From contig WBMZ01003331.1 in NCBI GenBank assembly GCA_013400975.1, positions 1 through 64,000 of the forward strand: 64,000 nucleotides of DNA, in the 5' to 3' direction. Each line of letters begins with the position of its first letter. Position 1 is the first letter of the stretch. The translations under genes and the position numbers were made by a program. The notes beneath the pieces are model-generated. The model was not told the origin of the DNA. It saw only the letters and a list, made by a program, of their open reading frames with translations, and made no database searches. Shown here piece by piece: positions 1 through 12,340 of this stretch. The stretch is from Atrichornis clamosus. Taxonomy: Eukaryota > Chordata > Aves > Passeriformes > Menuridae.

Positions 1-999
1 TGGTCAGACCCAATACAGCAGGGCTTCATTCCAACTAACCATCCACCTTTAGATCTAGTATGGCAGACTTCTTAAATGTTTCATTTAGAACACAGATTAT
101 GAGTTTTAAACTGCAGAAGTATAATTTCTCAATCTTTAGTTTTAAAGGAAGAAAGACATCTGTAAAACACTACAGAAAATGATACTTTTGCTTAATTTTC
201 CTTCAGTGGAGAGTGAATATATTTTGAATTTTCTTCTTTGTCATTCTGAATTTGATTACTGTAATAATGAAATAAACACAAGATTTCATTTGAAATCTTA
301 GAAACTCCTGGACTCCCAATGTAACTTGAGAGATTATTTAGTTTTAAGAAGAGAGAATGAAAAAAAAATTTAAAACATAGAGTAAGGATAAAAGAGGAAA
401 TTAACTTTGTCACTTAATCACAATTGTATATTACTATGCCTCTGGGGAGAAGTGAAGAGTAAATAAACAATATTGCATGTATTCACAGAAGACCTCCCGT
501 TGCAAGATGGGCTTTAAAAGAAACACCTTTATTTAGCTTCTGACATGCTGACATCTCTGAATTAAGAAAATTGCTTTTTCAACTCTTGTATAAATCTGAG
601 TATTCTACTGAAGCAAAGAAATAACCCTGGTAATTCAGACAAATGTTTAATTGTGAATAAATAAAATACTGAAAGACACACTGATAAGCTGGAATTTCAA
701 AATGGACTGATATGAAATATATTGCTAACTTGTCAAGGCCTGTAGTGAACAATCATTACCTTATAAAACTCTTCCAAATGACAATTCTACTTAAAATATG
801 AAAATGGTGAAAAATTTTTGAAGGAAACATTTTGAAACAACTTATGAACTATAAAGCAATTACTTTATGGAAAACAAGGGAGAGATATTGAGATATGGCA
901 TCTTACGTATAGTATTCTCATTTTTCAATATTTTATATTGGCTTCTAACCTTTTCTCTATGTTTATGTAATTCGCCCCAGAACAATTAACTGGTCCTTC
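1..999. other. AT-rich non-coding stretch
   Basis: No gene or recognisable repeat is seen. ORFs are short and biased toward F, L, I and K, as expected from AT-rich random sequence. Confidence 0.6.
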
Positions 1000-1105
1000 T
1001 GCAGATTTGATGTGTGTGTCCTATATCTCCTTCTCCAGGTTATTGACAGAGATGTTGAGCAGGTCAGGTGCCAGGATAAACCCCTGTAGCACCTTGTTTT
1101 GGCAG
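1000..1105 (-). mobile_element. Old CR1 LINE fragment (ORF2 region)
   Basis: The plus strand reads like the antisense of CR1 ORF2 just downstream of the RT active-site region. It has the order 'CTCCAGGTTATTGACAGAGA', then TGTTGAGCAGGTC, then CCCCTGTAGCACC. The same antisense order (CAG..AAATTAAGATATTAAACTGAACTGG, then GAGCCTGGGGAACACCAC) occurs in the better preserved CR1 near 30.03-30.09 kb. It is short and diverged and its edges are approximate. No reading frame survives. Family assignment is from recall of avian CR1 sequences and was not computed. Confidence 0.5.
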
Positions 1106-1465
1106 TAGTAGGACAAAAAATAAGGCTTTGGAAACAAATAACGTTTGACGTGAAGGAGGGGGAATCTTTGTTAGAAGCTAGTATTGGGGGCTAATATTAA
1201 AGACTAGTAGGAAATATTTTCTCTTTGTATCCAGGAAACTTTTTGACTCCTGAGATGTAGCATTGACTCCTGTTCTTATTTAATGTGTGCATTGTGCTAC
1301 GTGGGACACACCTTGCTAAATAACTGTGTTAGATTTAAGAAATATTCGTTATTTTATTACATTTGGATTTTCATTTGATTCAATTGGAAACAACTTTCTC
1401 CATTTCCAAAATCTAACAATGCACATATTCATTGTAATATTTTGCCATTAAGGTTCATCTTCAGT
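1106..1465. other. Non-coding spacer, nothing recognised
   Basis: AT-rich sequence between the CR1 scrap and the pyrimidine-rich tract. No gene, repeat or hairpin stood out. Confidence 0.5.
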
Positions 1466-1855
1466 TGAATTGAATCTTTCTATTCTTTCCTCTTTTTTTT
1501 CTTCTAAGCGTTCTTTCTCTTTCTTATCTCTCTCTTGATCTTTTACCCATTTTTTTCTTTTTCCATGTATATTTAAAGGAGTCACACAAAGCATGTTTGA
1601 TCACTTTATCTTTCTTCAGTTGTCTCCATTCTATTTATTTTTCCTCTTTCTTTCACTTTTTTCCTTTTCTCTTTTCACTTTGTCTTTCCAGGTCCTTCCC
1701 TCTTCTACTGTTTCCCTCTCTAAACTTGTTTTCTTTCTTACCTCTTTCCTGCTTCTCTTCACATGCCTTCAGTTTCATTCTTGCTTGTATTCTCTTTCTC
1801 CTTCATTTTCCATTCCCTCTTCTATCCACATGCAATCTCTGTTCTCTTCGTCCAT
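1466..1855. repeat. Pyrimidine-rich low-complexity tract
   Basis: About 390 bases in which the plus strand is overwhelmingly C and T, in an irregular mixture of TTTC, TCTT and CCTCT words with no fixed period. The two overlapping ORFs of about 96 codons here are made almost entirely of F, S, L and P, which is what a CT-rich strand gives in any frame, so I do not treat them as genes. Long polypurine/polypyrimidine tracts can adopt triplex or slipped structures and can act as splice-acceptor decoys. Whether this one does so is inference only. Confidence 0.75.
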
Positions 1856-2685
1856 ACAAAATTTATTTTCTGAGATTTATTGATTTCTGAAAATTTAAGT
1901 GAAACTCTGAAGTAAAGCAAGGGTCTTCAAACACATAGGTTTGGATAAGGCCTTACCTCTGAAAAAATGCTATGATGAACACAATTATTAGTTTAGAGAA
2001 TAGAGATCATTCAGTCTGGAATTTAAGCAGCCAGGTGTGTCATGATGTGACCTGTGCTTTGCATTCCCATTCTTCTTGTGTTTTCTTTGTTCAAGAAATT
2101 CTGTTGATGGCTCATGGTTTTTTCCTAGTCGTAGAACAGAGTTGCCTTCTAGAGAATATTTTTAGAAGTGTTACTTGCACAGATTTGTATTTTTAAATAA
2201 GAAATTTCATTACCATTTCAGTCAGAATAGGCCTCTAGTCCCATTCAAGCCATGAAAACAGCACCCGAGGTATATTACAAGTCTGAATGATTTAGATTAG
2301 AATAATTTATTCTAGAAATATTTATTTATATATATTAGAATAATTTCCTGCGTAACCAGACTAAACACCTGATATTCAGTTTTCTCTTGGGACATGCTTG
2401 CACAACTTCTGTCAAAAACCAGTGCTTAGATTAGATCTTCTCAAAATTTTTTCTGAGTAGCTGCTCTACACCAGGCTAAATCCACAAATCCAGATGTCAT
2501 GTAGTCAGGAAAGGATATTAAAAGGAATTATGGAATAAAAGTTATATGAGAAATTCATGGAGGGCCAAGCTCTGTTGAGTTAGATATCTGTTATGCAATA
2601 CTGTGAAAGGTGTTGATTTTCAAAGTGATGTGTCCATCAAAAGAAAAGCCAAACTACCAACCTGGATATTAAATTTTCCATATCC
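1856..2685. other. AT-rich non-coding stretch
   Basis: No gene is supported. Around 2298-2345 an AT-rich block contains TTAGAATAATTT twice and a short palindrome (AGAATAATTTATTCT). The rest is unremarkable. Confidence 0.5.
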
Positions 2686-2912
2686 CAGAATCACAGAATG
2701 GATCAGATTGACTTGGACCACGCTGGGTCATCTGGTTGAATATTGCTGCTCAAGCAGGGTCACCCTGGAGCACATTGCACAGGATTGTGTCCAGATGGGT
2801 CTTGAATATCCCCAGTGAGGGAGACTCCACACCCTCTCTGGGCAATTTTTTCCAGTGCACAGTTAGCTGTACAGTAAAGAAGTTCTTCCTCATGTTCAGA
2901 TGGAACTTCCTC
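2686..2912 (-). mobile_element. CR1 LINE 3'-end fragment
   Basis: Reading the plus strand, the segment starts with the reverse complement of the CR1 tail (CCCAGAATCACAGAATGG). It continues with the antisense of the last ORF2 codons: TGCTCAAGCAGGGTCACC, GAATATCCCCAGTGAGGGAG, CCACACCCTCTCTGGGCA and AAGAAGTTCTTCCTCATGTT. On the minus strand this corresponds to the ORF2 C-terminus, with the final F-F-T-V motif recognisable as a frame-broken remnant. The copy is strongly 5'-truncated, as most CR1 insertions are. The minus-strand ORFs at 2750-3002 are accidental readings of it. Confidence 0.85.
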
Positions 2913-4005
2913 AAAATGTATATCCAGCAGTAAAGCACAAATATTTTGTCTAAGAAATTGATCTAAACCATAATCCTTTAAAAGTGAAAGCTTCCTTTGC
3001 ATTACGTTTATGCTCCACCTTGAAACCCACCTTGAAACTATGAATAAAAAATATCTGCTAGTGGCGGCTGGGAATCTGTAATGTGTGGAATTCTTAAGAA
3101 ACTATTGCGGGATCAAATCACTGTATGGTGATCAAAAGAAGATACAAAGCAACAGTTGTTTTTACTCACTGACCAGAGCTCAAAATAGGCTACCTATTTC
3201 CTATTCCATATTTTATCATTTTTCCCATTACATCCTACCCTTTCCTCTGTTCCTCAGAGAGGGCAATTAAAGAATAAGTACTTTGTTTTGTTATCAGGGT
3301 GGTACGCAGACCCCAGCTACAGTTTTTACTGCCATGTTGAGGAGTTAAACCTTTGTTTGCAATATATTCCCCTTATAGCACAATTGCCATGTGACTGTTG
3401 CTTTGAGTTTTAATTGCCTGATAAATTGAGTATAAAGTCCTATGGTAGGAAAGGAAATAAGAGAAAAAGAGGATGGTTCTCTGGCAATTTGATGTAAAAA
3501 CATTTTTCTCCTTACAAGTAGGAATCATTTACATAAATTTGAGCACAGGGACATTGCAGTTCTAGATGACATTAGGTTATAAAGCCAAAAGGGCTGAAAT
3601 AAATTCTTTAGAATTCTTCTTTTATGGCTTTTTATTGTGCTAGTTGTTTTCACTACCCTTATGGAAATTAGAAAAAACAATAGTTGCTGCTCATGTCATC
3701 ACTCTGACTGTGCCAATTTCATTAATATCCTGTTGCAGAAAGTACATATTTGTCTGTTTTCATTGAAAAGTGTTCAGTGATTTAAAGTAAAGCACAGTGT
3801 TGGGCTATATACATAGATATTACCTATAAAAAGGTTTGCTTGGAAAGCTAGTTAAATTCAAGACATGACATTTGACCAAAAAAAATTATAAACAACACTT
3901 CAAAAGCACTATGGTCTGCCAAATGCTATATGTTTGTGCAACAAATCTAGTTTTTTATTATAAATATGTGTATTTGATAGCTGTATTTTACTTACTATTT
4001 ATTTA
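2913..4005. other. AT-rich non-coding stretch
   Basis: No gene, tRNA or recognisable transposable element. Short ORFs only. Confidence 0.5.
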
Positions 4006-4046
4006 TGAAATGCATAAAATTAAGTGTCTTCATTTTATGCATTTCA
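4006..4046. repeat. Perfect hairpin, 15-bp arms, 11-nt loop
   Basis: TGAAATGCATAAAAT at 4006-4020 is followed by an 11-nt loop and then its exact reverse complement ATTTTATGCATTTCA at 4032-4046. The flanking bases (4005 and 4047) do not pair, so the arms end sharply. It is too short for a classical pre-miRNA. It could be a local inverted duplication or the core of a decayed miniature element. No terminator role is expected in this context. Confidence 0.9.
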
Positions 4047-4460
4047 AATTTCTTTCTCACTTTCATTTTCTCCTTTGGGGACAAAAATATTGATTTGGTG
4101 AGATCTCTCTGAACTCTGACTCCACTTGCAATGGAAAATATACCATTCTATAAGTCTGATAATTTATTTGAGATTATATACATATTTGTACATGTATGGA
4201 AATGCATTAGAAATGCATATGTTTGAAATGTGTCTGTATGTCCTGTCAGAACTCCATGGTTTAGTCTGTGCCAAACAAATGATCAAAAGACCACACGTGT
4301 ATTATCATAGTATTTTCAGGAAAGAAAAAACAAACCTCTCCAGCATTCTCTCCATTATATCCCCTTGCTATCTTTCTAGAGCTTAACTGAGTTCCTCAGT
4401 CATTACCTTGAAAGTGGGGAAAATAGATTAAAGGGAGGGACAAGGTTCAAATTTTATATT

Positions 4461-4487
4461 TGGAAGATGGAAGATGGAAGCTGGAAG
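4461..4487 (+). repeat. Short tandem repeat, 7-mer TGGAAGA
   Basis: Nearly four consecutive copies of TGGAAGA/TGGAAGC are read directly. It is a small degenerate minisatellite seed with no linked gene. Confidence 0.8.
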
Positions 4488-7400
4488 ACCATTTTCTGTG
4501 ATGGTGCATCTTCTTTCCCTTCAGATATCTCATATAAACATCATGCATCCATCCTGTTTCCACACTCTAGATAAAATATTCATAAAATGGAGCAATTTCT
4601 CTGAATCTTCCTTGGAAGTCCTACATGGTTCTTTATCAAATAGTTATAAGTAATAGAAGGTGAAGACCTTAGAATCTACACATGATTATTTCTCCTTTAT
4701 AGGATAATATGTAGGATCCAGTAAACTCAAAATATATTAGCATTTTAGAATATTTATAAAGTTTATCAGTAGTCCTCTTTAAGTTTGTTTAGATGACTAG
4801 TTTCAAAGGATATCCAAAGAAAAAAGAAAGACACTTGAAAAACAACTGTGCAGAGAAGCAAGTATAAAAAAATAAAAGGAAGTTTCCATATTTCAACATG
4901 CATCTCAGTGATTCAGCTAAGGTTCACAGTTCCAGAAAACATGGAAAACAATACTGGCCTGTTTAGACGATCTGGTTAACTCTTAAAAAAATCATGAGAT
5001 TTTCTAATTAGCTCAGCACTTGTGGCAGTACATACTGATTTTGACTACCTGGATGAATCTTCTTAGGCCTTCTCAGAGGACAGAGGCTGAATGAATAGGT
5101 AGAGTTTACTATCTTTTTGTATCTCATCACCTAAGTCTCGCCAGTAAGCAAACGAGAGATGCAAAGCTGTTTGTTTTATAAGTGGCTCTTGTTTGCCAAT
5201 TTTTTCCTTAAATAGTTCTGTTCCTTCCTCTAATCTGCAAATTCTAAAATTATACTTTAATTTACTTGTGAATACAAATATACACACACCCACAAAAACA
5301 CACATATATATATGTACAATAATAATTATTTCTTTCTTCATATAAATATTAAAATTACCCATAACATAAGATTGTTCTAGGTGTTTAATCATGGTATTGT
5401 ATCTGTTGGGATCTCTGATACTTTTCTTTAGCAGATTTCTGAATTCATTGCCATATTGTTATTCAGAGCTCCTATATTGCAATGTTATTGTTAGCACAAT
5501 AAATAACCACACCAGCTAGGCACTGCAGTATATTTAATTTGAATTAGGCCTCCTATTCTTTTACATATCACAAAGGCATAATATATAATGGCACACAGAT
5601 TAAAGACAGAGGAGCACAGCAGGAATTCTCTGTTTAAGTTTGTTTATTTTTCTCATGGTAAGCTACAGCTATTTTCAGTTTAAAACAGCACTTCTCGCTC
5701 TCCCATGAATAGCCCACTGATCTCTAGAAGTCAACAAGGAAGAACTCTGAGGTTTCACATCCTATGCCGAAAATAGTTCAGTCAGCTTTCTTTACCCCCG
5801 ACCAGCAGATAGCGGGGTCTGGACAACACATAAGGAGGTGAAGTGTAGACCACTCTTACCCACTTCAGAGTTGTTACTCGGGAAAAACAAGCTATGTAGA
5901 AAAGAAAGGTGGCACCTTTTGTACAAGACAGTACTGTCAACAATATTGTTTCTTGCCAGAAGAGGTACAATATGATAGACTCTCATAAGAGAGCTATCAT
6001 TTCTGATACATTCTTGACCTATGCAAAGTCTGCAAATATAAAGGATTTTGACAGGAAATGCCATTGCTGCTGTGTATGTTAGTGAGACCTGCAGTCTGTC
6101 TCTTTCTTACAGAAAAGGGTAAGGAGTATGTGTCTCATCAGCAAGGCAGGACATTAATGCACCACTATCCAGTAGTGTCATTCCTTTCCATATCGTAGGT
6201 ATTCATATTACTTCAAAGCTCTGTAGCAGGGACTGAAGGTCCATGTGAAGCTGAATCTCTCTCCCACTGCATCTCCATAAAGATTAGCTTCCTCTCTCAC
6301 TCTGGAGGCAGTGACTCTTGGAAGCCATTGTAATTCCTACAAAGAGTTACTCAATGCTAATTATATATGTACATATTAATGGCCTTTGGCTAAAATATTG
6401 TAAGTACTTCCATTCTGAGTAATGAAAATGCAAATGCTTTATAACTTGCAAAAATATGAAGGGGGGCATGCATTGAGGGTTTTGTTTTGTGTTTCCCATT
6501 AAAAATGAGGACATTTTTGACAGATGCAATATGGCAGATTATATTAAGATAATTAATTTATGTACATTCCATGGTTTTGAGGTTTTTTTAAATTTCTCAG
6601 CATGACCTCTGCTTCATGCATAACACGACAATCAAAAAGGGATTAGTTTATAGACTGAAATCAGTTAGAGTTTTATCTTTCCATGGAAAACTTATCTAGT
6701 CTAAGTTAATTTATATCTTGATTGATGGAAACCATAATAATTTAATTTACCTGACTCAAACATTCTAATTCAATATTTCAGCACAATCTTGTTGTTTTCA
6801 CATCAGCTTTCTAATCAACTTTTTTTTTCCCACTTTTTTACTTCACAAAGATAAAACTGTTTCCAGGACCCAAACACTGGCACTCACTGACTGAAGGGAT
6901 GAACAGGAAGACAGTGTGTCCATAGGATTACAGAGAAGGAAAATTTATGCAGAGTTTTGTAAGTTTAGTGAGGCAGAAAATAGATTGGGGTCCAGAGAAG
7001 AAATAATGTGTCAGTCAAAGCTAAGCATACAGACATAAACTTCCAAACACAAGAGCAACCATGTGCTTTCTTAGCTTTTGTGACTACAAGAGTTACTTCT
7101 GCTTTTGGGTAGAACAGTAAACAGATATTTGGTAGAGATCATACTCTTAAGTGACTTTTTATAAGTCTCTTTTTGAGCCTGGCAAAAGCAAGAACAAAGC
7201 TGCCTTGAAAGATGCAGGAGATGGTTAACTGTTTTCTAGGAAGGGTCCTAACTCTGTGGCTGAACACTGTAACTTTGCAATTCTATGCCCTTGTGTAAAC
7301 TAATTTTCTAAAAATGTGTAATTTCATCCAATACAATAGATTTTTCTGTAGCATAGTGTAGGTTAGTGTTTTGTACTCAATACTGACAAATGAAAGCAAG

Positions 7401-8178
7401 AATTATATGTATGTAGTGTATTGTAATAGTATTTATCAAGACAGGATACTGAAAAGGTTTTTCAAGCCCACCTATGTGGATATTTTTGTCTTATGGCTTC
7501 TACTGATTTCCTTTCTTTATTTGATTTACAAACAAGGAGCTCCTCCCTGAAATGACTAAGATTTTACAAGCAATATTATAATACAAAATATTATTGACGA
7601 TACTGTGCAAATTGGCAGAAAGGTATTAGACTGCAATTTAACCAGCCTTTTAAAAAGATGCCTGTTACCTATGTGACACACAGCAACTAAAGAACCTGTT
7701 CATTTTCATTCAAAATATCTATTTCATTATTTTATTTCAAGCATATTCTTAGTTGTTTTTGAGATAATGGTACTCAAATTTCATAATATTTAAGAAGAAA
7801 GAATGGCCTGAAAGAATCCATTTTAAAGATAAAGAAGCAATGATCATATGTCTTTGCTAGTCTGAATTACATACTATCTGACTTCAGTTATATCCCCTCA
7901 GTAACAATTTTATAGGTTGTATTGAATGTCTGATTAAGATTTACATTCTATAAAACACAATGTTCTTTTAATAGTATCATCACTATTGTTGGGTACTTTA
8001 CTGATACTTTTATGGGCTCGAGTTCAAAGCACAAGGAGTAAGAAAAGTCACTTCACTGTTACATTGTGGATAAGAAATAATAGATCATCCAATTTTACAA
8101 GACATGTTTCTCCTATCTCTTATCAGCACATTTCTATCAACATATTTAGATATTTGTGGCAGGTTAATATGGGCCATT
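4488..8178. other. Non-coding stretch with minor simple repeats
   Basis: No gene is supported. It contains a short CA/TA microsatellite-like run at about 5279-5316. A slightly less AT-rich patch lies at about 5755-6330, with two overlapping minus-strand ORFs (5782-5970 and 5792-6064) that match nothing I recognise. A strong acceptor-like pyrimidine tract ending in CAG sits at about 6095-6112, but no convincing donor pairs with it. The rest is AT-rich intergenic-type sequence. Confidence 0.5.
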
Positions 8179-8348
8179 TTCACCTGGCAACAGCATCAGT
8201 CCTTAGCAACAGAGCGTGTGTATTCAAACTACTGGTAGCACTGAGCCAAAATGGAAGATCAGACTACAGAAACCCTTAGATGATGTATGTCAGGAATTTT
8301 CTGATATTATTTCACCTTGGCAACAGTCTCATTTAATTCCCTAGCAAC
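8179..8348 (+). promoter_or_regulatory. Duplicated RFX-like X-box module (putative)
   Basis: Two near-consensus X-boxes are seen: TTCACC-T-GGCAAC at 8179-8191 and TTCACC-TT-GGCAAC at 8311-8324. Each is followed by a half-site AGCAAC, at 8205-8210 and 8343-8348. The known RFX X-box consensus is GTNRCC, then 0-3 bases, then RGYAAC. Both sites match it except for T in place of the first G. The paired layout (full site, then a CCTTAGCAAC or CCCTAGCAAC half-site 19-24 bp on) appears twice about 132 bp apart, suggesting local duplication or selection. No promoter or gene start is visible nearby, so function is unproven. Confidence 0.35.
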
Positions 8349-9295
8349 TCTGAATATAAACTCAGTTTTGGCTTTTTTCCTGTTCAAAATTACCTCTTGA
8401 GAACAACTAAGATGATTCCCTTATTAACTTTAATGATATTCAGTGTTTCACTTATTCCTAATTTGAGATAAATGGCAGAATTCAATATTGCACAGTAGTG
8501 CTCTAAATCTATGCAGTATGTCATGGCTTAAGTAATGAAAATTAAGATGCTAGCGCTGTAATTTAATGTTATTCTTCTACTTCTTCATACATACTTGTAT
8601 ACAGCTGCTATTTCAGAAATTTTTATTAGTACTGTACATGTACAAAAGTCATTTTGTTCATCCACCAAACTTCTTACATCCCACTTAAGCAAGATTTTAT
8701 ATTGTTTTGATTATAAAGGCCTGCATATTCTTCTAGAGAAATATTTGAGGAGAAAATACTTTGTCTTTGAAGGGAGTAGAAAGTCTCCACTGATATTTTA
8801 TCCCCATTCATCTGTATTCCCTTTACTTAACCACAGATGTAGAAGTACCAGCTAAAATCATGGTAGGTCTGTTATGACAGATATCCACTTTGGTTGTCAT
8901 TTGATTTGAGCAATATTTCAGTAGAGTGTCAGATCTTGTGGTGGGTTCTTATCTAGCAGTGGTTCCTCTGAGTGTTAGACAATTGTATAAATTTCGTTTT
9001 CTACAAGTATCTCTCTATATTGAAATTGTTCCATTTCTCTTTTATCTGTTTAAAGAGCCTTTTGGACTCCACATTTGAATACTTAAAGAAATATAATCCC
9101 ACTTTTCATTCTTGAGGAGAGTAATTGACATTGTGTTAAAACATATTAGTGTAGAATGTAGAATTCAAATGATAGAAAGGGAGAAGAAAAGGAAAGCAAT
9201 GTGAATGATCATAGAGCTCGCTAGTTCTACTTTTGTCTTCTGGGTTTTGATTGTTAGTCCCTGTTTCCTTATTCAATTGCAATAACAAACTATTA

Positions 9296-9313
9296 CTCTC
9301 TCTCTCTTTCCCC
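9296..9313 (+). repeat. (CT)n microsatellite, short
   Basis: An uninterrupted CTCTCTCTCTCT run followed by TTTCCCCC, read directly. Confidence 0.8.
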
Positions 9314-9865
9314 CACTCATTTCCCCTTCCCCGCGTGGCTTAATGGTCTTCATTGGATATCAACTTTTTCTCGTTTTCAATATTTACGTCTGAATTTTGT
9401 TTATATAGCCTTGATAGTATCCATATGGTTTTATAAGCAACAAAATAACTTTACATGCTTGGAGGAAGCTTACATTTTTAGGAATATCAGTTTGATCCAC
9501 AAGCACAGTTACCTTTTGGGGTGTTTTGCTGATCAGTCTTTACTTCTGTGATTTAGAACTTTCCCACATACTAAGTAATAATATACATTTTAGCTCAACA
9601 TGAAGCACTGTTTTGTTCCAAATCTTATCTGCAAATGATATTCTTTTAAACAATATGCACACTGTAAATGTATACAATCTTTTTCTGCATATGCAGTCAT
9701 TTCTACATATCCTTTCTACATCAGCAACTAGACACAGAAGACATTGCTTATAATCATGGGCATATTTTGAAATTTCTCCACTTCCCACAGTGTATTTCGA
9801 CTTAACTAAACTCAATTTCAGCTTATTAAAAACAAGATCCTTCTGATCATAAAATAACCTCAGAG

Positions 9866-9970
9866 CAACAATAAGATACAACACAATGAAAAACAATAAC
9901 AAGAACAACAAAACAAAAATGAAAAAAAACCAAACCAAACCAAACAGAACCCCAAACAAACTCCAAACCT
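9866..9970 (+). repeat. A/C-rich low-complexity tract with (CCAAA)n core
   Basis: The plus strand is almost devoid of G and T. It contains about four tandem CCAAA/CAAAC units at about 9929-9946, flanked by AACAA-type words. On the minus strand it reads as GGTTT repeats and creates the F/L-rich start of a spurious ORF (9540-9959). Confidence 0.8.
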
Positions 9971-12275
9971 CAAAATTTCTCTGAATTTAAAGTACACTTG
10001 TTTGAATAAGAAAATATATGACAAAACATGGTGAAATAAATGGTCTATTATCAATTTTATTATCCTTCAGTTACTCATGTTCTCTTTGTGTACCATTCTT
10101 TTTGAGGCATGAAAATTCTGTTAGTATATCAGACAAGAAGGTGATTTCTGGTATGGCAGTTCTGTTATAGAGTGATAGCATACCGGGTTATGTCCTATGG
10201 TCATGGTATCACATGAAGTTGCATTTTTCAGATGAAACAGCAAATATATATTTCATAGCAGCATGTAAAATTATGCACACTCTTAAATATATTCTCAGAT
10301 TTTACAATCTTTAGATAATCAGGAGAACTTGTCAATATATTATGAAACCTAACCTCAGGAATTCTTCATGAAGAAATAAAAGTCAGAGCTTAGTATGCCT
10401 TATTACCGCAGAACCTGCTAGTACCTTAGTTCTTTTTGTAAGCCCTTTACATTTAGTCTAGCTTCAGAATACAAAAACTAAAAATTTGCATATCAATTTT
10501 TTAATGAGAAAAGAGCAAAGGATCTCATGTAACCCTTTCTTTGGCTATAAAGACAGGTTAAGACAACATTAAATTGTAGTTTATCAAAAGAAATAAACAA
10601 AGGTGCAAGTGCTGTAAAATGGCAAAGAAGTTCAAGCACCACTTACAGAAATGAGATGCCGCATTAAAAATTTATTCTGATTAATTTATCTTTGAAAGAA
10701 ATATTAGTAAGAAATTATACCAGATGAATGAGCAGTTTATTCACTTTGGGAAAAACAGGTACAACGAGTTTAGGCTTCAATAATGGAACCATTCTAAAAC
10801 TACTCTTTATACAGGGGTTTCTGGCATGAGTGTGAATTAAAAAACTTCTTAAAAACTAATTTCTGATGCTAATTAAGGGACTGGTCCCTAGTTAAGTGTC
10901 TGATTCAAATCTTGTCTTGAGGCTCAGAAAAATTTATCCATTACATTCGGTAAATTTAAAACCAATACTATGACTTCTCTACCATAACAGAAAAATGGTG
11001 AATATTTTAATTCAGATTTTAAAAAGCATTTAATGAGTTTGCAAAGGCAAGATGAAATATTGAAATGCTGATATCATGAACATGGCAACATCAAGATAGA
11101 GTATTAATTCAGAACACAGACATTTATTTATGTATATATGTTCAGTTACAAATAATTTTGCAAATTATAAGAGGGTATTCAAAAATAATTCCAAGATTTC
11201 TCATTATCGTAGCCAGACTTGGGGAAGATCAAAACACTGGAAATTAGTCAGAGAAAATAACACAATAAGAAAATGTAGAAATATATGAAAGAGAGATGAC
11301 AGAAAATGTATTTTGAAGTGGGAAACATGAACAATACATTTTTTTGGTGAAATGAACCAAAATAGTAACTTTTCATTAAGTGGAAAAGTCTTGATATCTT
11401 CTACACAAGATAGGAAAACAAGTCGTTGCTGTAAAGTATTTGCAGACATTGTTCTATAATGCAATATATCTCAAAAGATTTAAGGTTTTACATGTCACTG
11501 ATCAGACTGCAGCTAACATTACTTAAATTAATTTTCCTGGGGTGGATACACTTTCCTGCAGTTTGTGTTGCTGTTGTTAATCATTCTATTGACTGAAGTT
11601 CATCCCTGTGCAGAGGATCTGTCCAATACCCATGGAGAGAAATTAAAACTTGTTCCTGCAAACACTTAAGCATCTGCTTATTTTTGCATGAGTAAGAAGG
11701 TCTTTTCAATTTTAGCAGGCTTGCTGATGTGTATAGACTTCACTGTTCATAAATGTTTCATAACATCACTGTGGAGAAAGACTGTGTTCTAAATGTGGTG
11801 CATTTATCTTATACTAGCTCTCAGTGTAATCGTGAATTTGCATTAAGTAAACTGTTTCTTCTGCAGAAATACAAAAAAGTCGGTTGCTTGATTCCCTAAT
11901 TAATATATATTGTGAAAATTAAATATATGATCCTACAGTCCATACTTTTGTCTCAGAGGAAATATTTTACTGATAAGTGGACCAACATGTAAAAGGTGCA
12001 ATACCACTGAAAATAGTGGAGTTGTAACTGATAAAACTAATACTAATACTAGACAGCAGACCTTAGTGCAGTGCTTCTGGGTAAGTTATTGCTTGAAGAT
12101 AAATTGCATATTTAGGCCTTTTCAATTATAAATATAATAAAAATAAGAAAGATTGAGAAAGAATTTTGGAGTGCTGGCTTTTCTGTGAAAGATTGTCATT
12201 GAAAGCCAGAGATAGAAAAGTGGACTAGGAGGTCTGTTAAATAGGACAGGTGCCTTGATGGTGAAGAGAGTCTGG

Positions 12276-12340
12276 CTAAAAAAAAAAAGAAAAAAAAAAA
12301 GAATAAATAAAATAGAATAAATAAAAAAGAAAAAAAAGAG
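12276..12340 (+). repeat. A-rich low-complexity tract
   Basis: Runs of 10-11 A broken by single G or T, then AATAAATAAAATAG-type words. This could be an old poly(A) or simple-repeat expansion. No retro-copied gene is attached that I can recognise. Confidence 0.85.

Noticed and set aside
1593..1890. Two overlapping plus-strand ORFs of about 96 codons rich in F, S and L
   Set aside because: They lie in the C/T-rich tract, which yields stop-poor F/S/L/P readings in several frames. No signal peptide logic, domain or promoter.
6113..6200. Possible terminal exon after a strong CTTTCTTACAG acceptor
   Set aside because: One frame runs open for about 28 codons to a stop, but no family resemblance or poly(A) signal supports it.
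5755..6330. Slightly GC-richer patch suspected to be a viral or LTR remnant
   Set aside because: No LTR landmarks, terminal TG/CA pair or protein motif could be read on either strand.
9540..10054. Minus-strand ORFs with hydrophobic, membrane-like starts
   Set aside because: The hydrophobic segment is the complement of an A/C-rich simple tract, and no conserved domain follows.
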